Assembly: GCA_945861315.1 (NCBI GenBank)
Contig: CAMAUB010000010.1
Span: forward strand, 1-16,332
Source: Chlamydia trachomatis
Lineage (GTDB): Bacteria > Chlamydiota > Chlamydiia > Chlamydiales > JAAKFR01
Reading direction: 5' to 3'
Length of the DNA stretch: 16,332 nucleotides
Part shown: piece after piece, positions 7,873-15,373 of the stretch
How the letters are laid out: each line of letters begins with the position of its first letter
Numbering within the stretch: the stretch's first letter is position 1
Notes under the pieces: model-generated
Seen by the model: only the letters and a program-made list of their open reading frames with translations
Databases searched by the model: none
Told to the model about the DNA's origin: nothing
Made by a program: the position numbers and the translations under genes

Positions 7873-8900
7873 GAAAACGCATTCTAACAGGAGATAGGCC
7901 AACTGGAAAACTCCATCTTGGACACTATGTCGGCTCTATTAAAAATCGCGTAGAGCTTCAAGATGAGTATGAGTGCTTCTTTTTGATTGCAGATCTACAT
8001 ACATTGACGACCAAACCTAAAAAAGAAGATATTTTGCAGATGCGCAGCCATATCAATGATGTTGTAGGTGACTGGCTTGCATGTGGAATCGATCCGAAGC
8101 GTTCTACCATCTACCTGCAATCAGCTGTTCCCGAAATTTATGAGCTCAATCTCATTTTTGAAATGCTTGTCTCCATCAACCGTCTTAGTGGACTTCCAAG
8201 CATTAAAGAGATGGCACGCAATGCACATATCGATGAAGAGAGCATTCCTTTTGGGCTCATAGGTTATCCCGTGCTTCAAACAGCAGATATCTTGCTCTCA
8301 ATGGCGCATGTGGTTCCCGTTGGAAAAGACAATGAAGCACATATCGAACTGGCGCGTGATATTGCTCGCCGCTTTAATCAATATTATGGTGATGTCTTCC
8401 CTCTTCCAGAAGCGCTGCTTTCGCACACCCCCTCTTTGATTGGAACCGACGGAAAAGGGAAAATGAGTAAATCAGCTGGCAATACTATTTTCCTCTGCGA
8501 TGACGCCAAAACTGTCGAGAAAAAAGTGCGCGGCATGTACACAGACCCAAATCGCATCCATGCAAATGTGCCTGGAAAAATCGAAGGAAATCCTCTTTTC
8601 ATCTTCCATGACCAGTTCAACCTAGACAAACAAGAGGTAGCCTCGTTTAAAGAGCGCTATCAAAAGGGGGAAATTGGTGATGTTGAAATCAAAGAAAGTT
8701 TAGCTTGCTCTATCAATAAATTCCTTGACCCTATTCGCCAAAGACGACAATCCATTGAGAAAGGGTTTATTGAGAAAGTGATCTATGAGGGAACGATGCA
8801 CATGCGAGACGTTGCAGCAGAAACGCTCAAGCAGGTGCGTGCCGCTATGGGACTAACCGGTAGCTGGAACAAGATCTCTCGCATGGCTCGCGATGCATAA
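7869..8900 (+). CDS. trpS: Tryptophanyl-tRNA synthetase
   Basis: A class I aminoacyl-tRNA synthetase that charges tRNA-Trp in the cytoplasm. It begins [22 protein letters not shown], with the HIGH signature as HLGH (residues 16-19). KMSKS is exact at 198-202, preceded by [12 protein letters not shown]. Other TrpS blocks are [33 protein letters not shown] and GMYTDPNR. At 343 aa it has full length for the bacterial short form. The start ATG 7869 overlaps the stop of the upstream permease (ATGA) and has GGAG (7857-7860) eight bases upstream; a start at 7842 would add a meaningless MPFRCGDFC. In C. trachomatis, as I recall, trpS is followed directly by uvrB; here two extra genes intervene. Confidence 0.96.
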   Translation: MRKRILTGDRPTGKLHLGHYVGSIKNRVELQDEYECFFLIADLHTLTTKPKKEDILQMRSHINDVVGDWLACGIDPKRSTIYLQSAVPEIYELNLIFEMLVSINRLSGLPSIKEMARNAHIDEESIPFGLIGYPVLQTADILLSMAHVVPVGKDNEAHIELARDIARRFNQYYGDVFPLPEALLSHTPSLIGTDGKGKMSKSAGNTIFLCDDAKTVEKKVRGMYTDPNRIHANVPGKIEGNPLFIFHDQFNLDKQEVASFKERYQKGEIGDVEIKESLACSINKFLDPIRQRRQSIEKGFIEKVIYEGTMHMRDVAAETLKQVRAAMGLTGSWNKISRMARDA

Positions 8901-8904
8901 AGCA

Positions 8905-8934
8905 TTGACTTCTTAATAGATGTTGTTGTAATAT
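8905..8934 (+). promoter_or_regulatory. Promoter of the IQ-motif protein gene
   Basis: TTGACT (8905-8910) and TAATAT (8929-8934) are separated by 18 bases, directly after the trpS stop. Transcription would start near 8941, about 20 bases before ATG 8961. The gene thus seems to be an independent unit rather than part of the permease-trpS operon. AAGGG (8936-8940) resembles a ribosome-binding site but lies 20 bases from the ATG and at the edge of the transcript, so it is unlikely to serve; initiation at 8961 lacks a clear Shine-Dalgarno. Confidence 0.55.
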
Positions 8935-8960
8935 TAAGGGTAAATTAACTATTTATCACT

Positions 8961-11516
8961 ATGAATGTCGATCCTAAAGTAAACCCATCATTGGGCTATC
9001 TAGAAGCTCTATCTCAAAAAAACAAGGTTACAGCCTGTACTCTTGCAGCCCTAGCAGCTATTGCTGTTGGTGTCGCGGCCGCTTCACTTTTTGGTCTCAG
9101 TGTCCTTCCCCCAGCTGCTGCTTATAGTATTGTTGGAGTTGGATTAGCGTCGTATGTTGTAATGGCTATCGCAATCAAGATCCACCACGATCGTCGCGTT
9201 GCAGCTGCGGTAGTCGCTCATCATCAAGAGATAAAACAGAGATGGCAAGGCATTGGAGCTAGAGCAGTCACTCAAGCTAGAGCGGCAGTTGTTGCATTAC
9301 GTAATGAAAAAGCGACCAAGATTCAAACTGCTGTCAGAGGATTTTTGGCCCGCAAGGCTTATGTAGCGCAAAGAGACGCCGCTAGAGCAGTTGTAGCGCA
9401 AAGAGACGCCGCTAGAGCAGTTGTTGCATTACGTAATGAAAAAGCGACCAAGATTCAAAGTGCTGTCAGAGGATTTTTGGCCCGCAGGGATTATGTAGCG
9501 CAAAGAGACGCCGCTAGAGCGGCAGTTGTTGCATTACGTAATGAAAAAGCGACTAAGATTAAAAGTGCTTTCAAAGGATTTTTGGCCCGCAGGGCTTATG
9601 TAGCACAAAGGGATGCCGCAATTGTCCTTCAAAAGCACTTTCGAGGAATTCAAGGACGCCTGGTTGCTAAACGTCATTATGTAGCGCAAAGTGGCGCCGC
9701 ACTTGTGCTTCAAAAGCACTTTCGAGGAATTCAAGGACGCCTGGTTGCTAGACATCAACAAGAAGCTATGCACGCCCACTTCCGAGGTCAAGTTTATCGA
9801 TTGATGGCGGTAGTTTTAAGCGGGCTTGAAGCTCCCGCTTCAGAAGCAACAGCTTCAATGATGAATAGAACAAGGCTTCAAATAAAAGCCTTTGAATGGG
9901 TTTCTCTTCCTTTGAAGAACATGATCTTCTCTCTTGCAAGAGACGCTGGCATGACGCCAGAGCAAGGGGCGGAGCTTTTTTTGCAAGTGCATGCGCAGCT
10001 TAGCCTGCGTCGTGACTATCCTGATGGCACGTGTGAGGTAAGAAATCATTATCTTGCCCTTATTGCACTCTTGCTTATTCGCACGGATCCAGCTTTGGTT
10101 ACAGAAGTTCGTCGAGTCCTGAATTGGACTGATGAAAGCTCAAAACATTGGCAACAAAATGCACGAGAATTGCTTACGCATCAGCTCATAACGCAATTTA
10201 CACAAGCAATTACGAATGTTGTTGCTCAAGCTCGTGGCGAGAGTGTAATTAAAGGAATCTCTCCTAAAAGTATTAATCAATTTTGCATTGCGTTGAAGGG
10301 AATAGTCAAGGGTGATGACTATGGAAGCTTCTTGCATATTTTTAGAGACAAATTTTCTGCTCAAGAATATCGCGCCCATGAATTGCGGTTAATTGCACAT
10401 GGACTCTCTTACACTCATTTAGCGGTTGGTCAGAAAGATCCAGATGTTGGGGAGGTAATTTTTCGTTACCTCGAAGGTGGGGTAAATTATTTTGTTTCGG
10501 TTTTCAAACAAGAAGATGGAAGTTATAAGCTGCATTTTTGCTCAGCTGGAACCCATGAAATGGGTGGAGTTGCACGCGATGTTAATCCAGTTTCAGCAAC
10601 GCCTAGTTGGAAGAGTCATGTCACACGTGATACTTTGTTTGCAATTATTCAAGCTCTCTACACAAAGTTGCGAACAGATTTTGGTCAAGTTAATAGCCGC
10701 GAGCCAACCCATAAAGAGTTAGAAGCTATACCTTTAGTGATAGAATGTCATGGTCATAGCCTGGCTGGACACGACGCACAGCTATTTGCTCTTGCTCTAA
10801 TGAATGAGAAAGTTAAACCAGTAGGGGGGCTTCTTAATCGTCAAACCATCAGAAGTATCTTGATCAATACTCAGAATGCCCTTCGTATTAACGTTGCTGA
10901 AGCAACAGAGTATGCAAGACTTGCTGTACCGGTTCTAGAGGCGGGAGTTGACCTTTTCAACCACGTTGGCTTTATTCCCTATGATGTGGTCCAACAAGCT
11001 GGATCGCGTCTTGCCGGCTCTGGGTGCGAAAGTTTAGAAGAGGCGTATGCAGAGCGCAGAGATGGGAAAGGGTGCTTTAAGCTCACAATTGCCGAGCACC
11101 GCTGTGCATCACTTGAACAATGGGGATCGATTTTAACAGCTGCCCCTCATACGGCCGCCACGGCTACAACAAAGCCAGTGTTCATTGATGATAAGCGGGC
11201 ACGTCACCGTGTTCTTGCAGGTGGAGGTTTTGGCTTCAATGGAGGTTTTCTCGAAAGGCCAGTAGATTTGCTCACAGCAGTCGTAAAGGCTCCCTTGTGG
11301 GGAGTAGCTAGAGCAGCGGCCTGTTTCACAGCAGCAAGCAGTGGAGGAGCTAGTGCCTTAACTGATGGGCCTGACCTCTTTCCTGGATCAGGTGACTCAT
11401 TTGTTGATATCGTTACAGGAGGACATGCCCGTGTTGATCTTGCTCAAGAAGAGCTGGTGGAAGAACTAGCCGCTGCTGATCCTGATGCTGCTGATCCTGA
11501 TCCTGATGCTGCTTAA
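8961..11516 (+). CDS. Putative membrane-anchored effector with IQ motifs and lipase-like domain
   Basis: An 851-aa protein that I do not recognise as a named family. Residues 23-47 and 50-74 are two hydrophobic helices split by a short PPAA turn, with no cleavable signal peptide. This bilobed hairpin is the hallmark of chlamydial inclusion-membrane (Inc) proteins. Residues 100-280 form a basic, helical, repetitive region with IQ motifs at 121-134, 165-178, 223-233 and 250-260, and degenerate copies near 200-213 and 270-280. Residues 476-720 have the order of a class-3 lipase: FCSAGT (526-531), an amphipathic helix (555-575), then GHSLAG with candidate nucleophile Ser600, Asp675 in FIPYDVV, and His713. 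The C-terminus is acidic, with DPDAA repeats. Known for the families: IQ motifs bind calmodulin, and GxSxG marks alpha/beta hydrolases. Inferred: a secreted host-directed effector anchored in the inclusion membrane. The IQ block could instead be an ordinary structural helix. Confidence 0.72.
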   Translation: MNVDPKVNPSLGYLEALSQKNKVTACTLAALAAIAVGVAAASLFGLSVLPPAAAYSIVGVGLASYVVMAIAIKIHHDRRVAAAVVAHHQEIKQRWQGIGARAVTQARAAVVALRNEKATKIQTAVRGFLARKAYVAQRDAARAVVAQRDAARAVVALRNEKATKIQSAVRGFLARRDYVAQRDAARAAVVALRNEKATKIKSAFKGFLARRAYVAQRDAAIVLQKHFRGIQGRLVAKRHYVAQSGAALVLQKHFRGIQGRLVARHQQEAMHAHFRGQVYRLMAVVLSGLEAPASEATASMMNRTRLQIKAFEWVSLPLKNMIFSLARDAGMTPEQGAELFLQVHAQLSLRRDYPDGTCEVRNHYLALIALLLIRTDPALVTEVRRVLNWTDESSKHWQQNARELLTHQLITQFTQAITNVVAQARGESVIKGISPKSINQFCIALKGIVKGDDYGSFLHIFRDKFSAQEYRAHELRLIAHGLSYTHLAVGQKDPDVGEVIFRYLEGGVNYFVSVFKQEDGSYKLHFCSAGTHEMGGVARDVNPVSATPSWKSHVTRDTLFAIIQALYTKLRTDFGQVNSREPTHKELEAIPLVIECHGHSLAGHDAQLFALALMNEKVKPVGGLLNRQTIRSILINTQNALRINVAEATEYARLAVPVLEAGVDLFNHVGFIPYDVVQQAGSRLAGSGCESLEEAYAERRDGKGCFKLTIAEHRCASLEQWGSILTAAPHTAATATTKPVFIDDKRARHRVLAGGGFGFNGGFLERPVDLLTAVVKAPLWGVARAAACFTAASSGGASALTDGPDLFPGSGDSFVDIVTGGHARVDLAQEELVEELAAADPDAADPDPDAA
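9276..9617 (+). repeat. Three direct repeats (102-135 bp) encoding IQ motifs, with a nested 30-bp tandem duplication
   Basis: Three near-identical in-frame copies start at 9276, 9411 and 9513 (each beginning GCTAGAGC) and encode ARAxVVALRNEKATKI, xSAxRGFLAR and xxYVAQRDA blocks of 45, 34 and 35 residues. Copy 1 is longer because a 30-base segment (9361-9390, VAQRDAARAV) is repeated at once at 9391-9420 with one base changed. Copy 3 has lost the IQ glutamine (Gln to Lys). High identity at the DNA level, including third positions, points to recent expansion. Confidence 0.9.
9627..9750 (+). repeat. Second direct repeat, 43 bp identical, 81-bp period
   Basis: Bases 9627-9669 and 9708-9750 are identical over 43 bases and encode LQKHFRGIQGRLVA, a second type of IQ motif with a period of 27 residues. 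The spacers (9670-9707) return to the YVAQ wording of the first repeat type, so both repeat families derive from one ancestral unit. Confidence 0.9.
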
Positions 11517-11563
11517 GAAGAGCAGCCTTAACCAGTCGCTGCTGATCCTGATGCTGCTTCAGA
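11472..11563 (+). repeat. Acidic DPDAA-coding repeat continuing past the stop codon
   Basis: The end of the 851-aa gene repeats GCTGCTGATCCTGATGCTGCT, and a further copy lies after the stop codon at about 11540-11559. The segment from 11513 (TAAGAAGAGC) matches coding sequence from 11449 (CAAGAAGAGC), the first base change turning Gln CAA into the present TAA stop. A second in-frame TAA follows four codons later. This looks like a duplicated C-terminal unit cut off by nonsense changes. Confidence 0.7.
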
Positions 11564-11589
11564 AAAATATAGTCGATTAATCGACTATA
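11563..11589 (-). terminator. Intrinsic terminator of glpD
   Basis: Bases 11568-11589 form a perfect 22-base palindrome (TATAGTCGATTAATCGACTATA), giving a 9-bp stem with loop TTAA. On the minus strand it is followed by five T (11563-11567), so it fits as a rho-independent terminator seven bases after the glpD stop. The A-tract on the other side means it is not an obvious terminator for the convergent plus-strand gene. The stem is AT-rich. Confidence 0.65.
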
Positions 11590-11602
11590 GACGGTCTATA
11601 GT
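11584..11602. repeat. Second inverted repeat overlapping the glpD stop codon
   Basis: ACTATAGAC (11584-11592) and GTCTATAGT (11594-11602) are exact complements around one base. This structure contains the glpD stop (11596-11598) and shares bases 11584-11589 with the terminator palindrome, so the two hairpins cannot form at the same time. Confidence 0.6.
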
Positions 11603-13263
11603 ACAAGATGCATCAGCCGCAGCTCTTCTAGTGCCACTGGAACTTGCTCTTGTTTGCCCATCAATTGGGCTACCCGCTCAACAGCTCTTCTCGCTTCTTT
11701 TGCATCAAGAAATGCCAAACGGGTGCGGCGTGCTAAAACGTCAACAATGGTTTCTGCATACTCATGTTTCATAGCCCAAATAACTTCCGCTTCAATAATC
11801 GGATAGTTTTCAACAAGCCTTTCACATGAACCTACCTTGACAACTTCAAATGCCAACATTCCATATGCATTGACAAGATGATCACAAATATCAGGAGGTA
11901 GTCGTGTCGTTTTAGCCAAATCGGAAGAGGTATTTTCTGTATATCCCTTTGCACCCAAAAGAAGAAGATGATCTGTAATACAGTTTTTTGTATTTGGGCA
12001 GGCGATATTAATGGTATCTTCAGCCATCTTTCGATAGGTAGTCCATTTTCCTCCCATAATTGAGACCAGTCCTGAACTAGAGACTAGAACAAGATGATCA
12101 CGACAAAGCTTGGAGGTGTTAGTTACTATGGAATCTTGTACAAGTGGGCGAAGCCCTGTCCAAACAGCCTTGACGTCATTTTTTGTGATGGGTTGATCGA
12201 AATAGGTGCTGATAGTCTCTAAAAGATAGGTGAGCTCTTCTTCAGTACAATGAGGTGTTTCTGTTAATATAGAAGCGTGATCTGTTGTGCCAGCAATCGT
12301 TCCTCCTTCCCATGGGAGCATAAAGATGACTCGACCATCTGCTGTTCTTGGGATTAAGATACCTGTATCTTTTGCTGTATATTTTTTATCGAGTAAAATA
12401 TGCGTACCAGCGGAGGGGCACATCATTGCGTGAGTTGTTGGATCATCCATCCATCTAATTGTATCTGCAAATGGACCTGTAGCGTTGATCACAACACCAC
12501 TTTTGACACAGTAGTTTCCTCCCCCAATACGGTCGTGAATCTCCACGCCAACAATTTTACCCTCTTCTTTGATCAACCGCACAGCCTCAGTATAGTTAAG
12601 AGCAGAAGCACCAAGGTTCATAGCAGATAAAATCAATGTGATATTAAGGCGAGTATCATTAAATTGTGCATCGTGATAAATCACCCCTCCCTTCAGGTTA
12701 TCTGGATTGATGTGCGAGAAGGTTTTTTTAACAAAATCTGATGAGACAAACTGGCTGCGAGCGATACGCCCTTTCCCAGAAATAAGATCATAAACTTTAA
12801 GCCCTGTCCAAATATAGGGGATTTGACGCGTCTTATAGATGGGTGTGATAATCTTTATAGGGTGAACTGCATAAGGAGCTATGTGCATCAAAGTGCCTCG
12901 CTCATGAAGCGATTCTCTTACAAGGTGGTATTGTTTGGGATCTTTATCACGAACTGCTTTTTCTAAATAGCGCACCCCTCCATGGACAAGCTTTGTGCTG
13001 CGCGATGATGTTTGAGATCCAAAATCATTTTTTTCAACAAGCAAGACGGATAAACCTCGCGAGATTGCATCCAGAGCAACCCCAGCTCCAGTCGCTCCTC
13101 CTCCGATGATGAGTACATCGACCTGATCTAGTGTGCAAAATTGCTCTGCACGCGTTGGAAGTTGCTTTGGATCAATAGTAATATTTTTCATAGAATTTTT
13201 TTGACATCCAGAAAGCAAAAGTAAAGCAGCTATGCAATACGGTTTAAAACTCATATTACGCAT
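11596..13263 (-). CDS. glpD: FAD-dependent glycerol-3-phosphate dehydrogenase with a lipoprotein signal peptide
   Basis: A 555-aa enzyme that oxidises sn-glycerol-3-phosphate to dihydroxyacetone phosphate and passes electrons to quinone. Visible family blocks: the FAD-binding fold VDVLIIGGGATGAGVALDAISRG (48-70), SSRSTKLVHGGVRYLE (86-101), NATGPFADTIR, MLPWEGGTIAGTTDH and MGGKWTTYRKMAEDTI. The N-terminus is unusual: basic start, hydrophobic CIAALLLL, then lipobox LLSGC with Cys20, a textbook lipoprotein signal. The start is well supported by AAAGGA seven bases upstream of ATG 13263; the next possible start that would skip the signal (Met25, 13191) has no such site. Usual GlpD is a cytoplasmic-face peripheral protein without this signal. 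Encoded opposite to its neighbours and inserted between trpS and uvrB. Confidence 0.92.
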   Translation of the reverse strand: MRNMSFKPYCIAALLLLSGCQKNSMKNITIDPKQLPTRAEQFCTLDQVDVLIIGGGATGAGVALDAISRGLSVLLVEKNDFGSQTSSRSTKLVHGGVRYLEKAVRDKDPKQYHLVRESLHERGTLMHIAPYAVHPIKIITPIYKTRQIPYIWTGLKVYDLISGKGRIARSQFVSSDFVKKTFSHINPDNLKGGVIYHDAQFNDTRLNITLILSAMNLGASALNYTEAVRLIKEEGKIVGVEIHDRIGGGNYCVKSGVVINATGPFADTIRWMDDPTTHAMMCPSAGTHILLDKKYTAKDTGILIPRTADGRVIFMLPWEGGTIAGTTDHASILTETPHCTEEELTYLLETISTYFDQPITKNDVKAVWTGLRPLVQDSIVTNTSKLCRDHLVLVSSSGLVSIMGGKWTTYRKMAEDTINIACPNTKNCITDHLLLLGAKGYTENTSSDLAKTTRLPPDICDHLVNAYGMLAFEVVKVGSCERLVENYPIIEAEVIWAMKHEYAETIVDVLARRTRLAFLDAKEARRAVERVAQLMGKQEQVPVALEELRLMHLVL

Positions 13264-13360
13264 TTTTTTCCTTTACAGAGTGAGCGAGGGGATCACTCTG
13301 AAGCAGGTTGGCCTGCGCAGCCACTTTGTGAAGAGAAAAAATGCGTAATGTGAGTTTAAA
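13243..13360. repeat. About 40-bp imperfect inverted repeat duplicating the glpD start region
   Basis: The left arm (13243-13282) holds the glpD ribosome-binding site and first codons on the minus strand. The right arm (13322-13360) carries the same sequence on the plus strand. Aligned over 40 positions they differ by five base changes, all transitions, and one missing base. The 39-base centre (13283-13321) holds a smaller stem (13276-13283 with 13293-13300, 8 bp) and a 5-bp stem GCAGG-TTGG-CCTGC (13303-13316). Confidence 0.8.
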
Positions 13361-13370
13361 AGATCGATGA
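13341..13370 (+). CDS. Possible 9-codon leader ORF coupled to uvrB
   Basis: ATG 13341 opens a nine-codon frame (MRNVSLKDR) ending in TGA 13368-13370, which overlaps ATG 13367 of uvrB as ATGA. Its first codons and upstream AAGAG come from the inverted copy of the glpD start (glpD begins MRNMSFK). It may serve only to bring ribosomes to uvrB. Whether it is translated is unknown. Confidence 0.35.
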   Translation: MRNVSLKDR

Positions 13371-15373
13371 GACATATTATAGTAATAGAGATGAATCGTT
13401 TTTTACTCAAAACAAATTTTAACCCATGTGGGGACCAACCCCAAGCTATTGAAAAACTCGTTTCTGGCATCGAGGCGGATAAATCAGCACAAGTGTTACT
13501 CGGAATTACGGGCTCTGGAAAGACCTTTACTATAGCAAATGTGGTAGAGCGTGTACAAAAACCCACACTTGTTTTGGCTCACAATAAAACTTTAGCTGCC
13601 CAGCTCTATCAAGAATTTAAAAATTTTTTCCCCGATAATGCCGTTGAGTATTTTGTCTCCTACTACGACTACTTTCAGCCAGAAGCTTATTTGCCACGCA
13701 CCAATACTTATATTGAAAAAGACCTCTCTATTAATGATGAAATTGATCAGATGCGTTTATCTGCAACACGCTCACTTTTAGAGCGTAATGATGTTTTAAT
13801 TGTTGCTTCTGTTTCATGTATCTATGGTCTTGGTACGCCAGAGCACTATGCGAAGATGGTGCTCCATTTTAAGATAGGCGAGAAAAAGCGACGTGATGAA
13901 GTTCTCTTGCATCTCATTGAGATGCGCTATAAACGCAATGATTGTGACTTTGGGAGAACAATGTTTCGAGTACGAGGAGAGATATTAGAAATTTATCCAG
14001 CTTATGAAGAAGATCTTGCACTACGTATCGAGTTTTTTGATGATGAAATTGAACGGATATCTGAAATTGATCCTTTAACCGGCAAGGTTTTAAAACGCAT
14101 TAATCAAGTAACACTTTATCCAGGATCACACTACGTCACTCCAGAGGAAATTCGACTTCAAGCGATTCAAACGATTAAGACTGAGCTGAAAGAGCGGATG
14201 GCTCAATTTGAAGCGGAAGACAAACCACTTGAGAGAGAACGGATTCATGAGCGCACCATGTATGATTTAGAGATGATCAAAGAAGTGGGTTTTTGCAAAG
14301 GTGTAGAAAACTATTCACGTCACTTTTCAGGTCGTACAGAAGGAGATGCTCCACCAACTTTGATGGATTATTTCCCAGACGATTTTTTACTTGTTATCGA
14401 TGAATCACACCAAACAATTCCCCAAATGCACGCCATGTATAATGGAGATCGTGCTCGAAAACAAGCTTTAGTGGATTTTGGTTTTCGCCTCCCCTCCGCC
14501 TATGATAATCGGCCTCTTAAATTTGAAGAGAGCTATACACATTTCCATCGAGTCATCTATGTCTCAGCAACTCCAGGAGCTTGGGAGCGCGAGGAAGCGA
14601 AGGAAGATATTGTTGAGCAAGTCATCCGTCCAACCGGCCTTTTAGATCCAGAGATTGAAATTCGAGAGGCAAAAACACAAGTTGATAATGTGCTTGAAGA
14701 GATTCGAGTACACGCAGAGAAAAAAGGACGCATTTTGGTAACTACACTGACTAAGCGTCTCTCTGAAGATCTCACCACTTATCTTCTAGAGCTTGGTGTC
14801 AAAGCAAAATACCTTCACTCCGATATTGATACCCTAGAGCGTGTCCAAATTTTGCGTGATCTACGCCTTGGCAAATTTGATGTGCTAGTTGGGATTAACT
14901 TACTCAGAGAAGGACTCGATCTACCTGAAGTTTCCCTTGTTGCTATTCTTGATGCAGACAAGCAAGGATTTTTGCGTAGTGAAACAGCACTCATCCAGAC
15001 GTGTGGACGCGCTTCTCGCAATGTTGAGGGACGAGTCATCATGTATGCCGACAAGATGACTGATGCAATACGTAACACACTGCGCACAACAAAACTGCGG
15101 CGCGAGCAACAAATTGCATACAATCAAAAACATGGAATCACTCCCCAAACAATCAAGCGTGCTATAGGAGTTGAAATGGGACTAACAAAAGCAGAAGAAG
15201 AGATTTTAGAAGAGCATCAAGAGGGCTATTTCACACCAAAAGAGTTAGAGCAGAGGGTCAAAGAGCAGGAAAAACTGATGAAAATGGCAGCAAAGGAATT
15301 TCGATTTGAAGATGCAGCTTACCATAGAGATTTGATGCACAAGTATCAAGAGCTTGAAAAAAAATTGTTATAA
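13367..15373 (+). CDS. uvrB: Excinuclease ABC subunit B
   Basis: The damage-recognition helicase-like subunit of nucleotide excision repair, which loads with UvrA and recruits UvrC in the cytoplasm. Walker A GITGSGKT is at 46-53. The beta-hairpin that probes DNA damage is at 95-120 ([20 protein letters not shown]). [17 protein letters not shown], the DEAD-like [10 protein letters not shown], and motif [11 protein letters not shown] (more often QTIGRAARN) are present. The C-terminal UVR motif that contacts UvrC lies in about the last 40 residues ([26 protein letters not shown]). At 668 aa it is complete. The start could be ATG 13367, coupled to a leader ORF, or ATG 13391, which gives the more usual N-terminus [20 protein letters not shown]; neither has a strong Shine-Dalgarno. 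A weak promoter candidate is TTTAAA (13355) - 17 - TATAGT (13378), which would make the 13391 start leaderless. Confidence 0.97.
   Translation: MRHIIVIEMNRFLLKTNFNPCGDQPQAIEKLVSGIEADKSAQVLLGITGSGKTFTIANVVERVQKPTLVLAHNKTLAAQLYQEFKNFFPDNAVEYFVSYYDYFQPEAYLPRTNTYIEKDLSINDEIDQMRLSATRSLLERNDVLIVASVSCIYGLGTPEHYAKMVLHFKIGEKKRRDEVLLHLIEMRYKRNDCDFGRTMFRVRGEILEIYPAYEEDLALRIEFFDDEIERISEIDPLTGKVLKRINQVTLYPGSHYVTPEEIRLQAIQTIKTELKERMAQFEAEDKPLERERIHERTMYDLEMIKEVGFCKGVENYSRHFSGRTEGDAPPTLMDYFPDDFLLVIDESHQTIPQMHAMYNGDRARKQALVDFGFRLPSAYDNRPLKFEESYTHFHRVIYVSATPGAWEREEAKEDIVEQVIRPTGLLDPEIEIREAKTQVDNVLEEIRVHAEKKGRILVTTLTKRLSEDLTTYLLELGVKAKYLHSDIDTLERVQILRDLRLGKFDVLVGINLLREGLDLPEVSLVAILDADKQGFLRSETALIQTCGRASRNVEGRVIMYADKMTDAIRNTLRTTKLRREQQIAYNQKHGITPQTIKRAIGVEMGLTKAEEEILEEHQEGYFTPKELEQRVKEQEKLMKMAAKEFRFEDAAYHRDLMHKYQELEKKLL

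Noticed and set aside
9276..9750. Direct repeats as a CRISPR array
   Set aside because: Units are long, unequal, in frame and translate into IQ motifs; there are no unique spacers of constant length and no cas genes.
8961..11516. Eukaryotic contamination (myosin- or ASPM-like gene) because of the IQ motifs
   Set aside because: The gene is intronless, carries a bacterial-type promoter, lies between bacterial trpS and glpD, and the rest of the protein does not resemble myosin.
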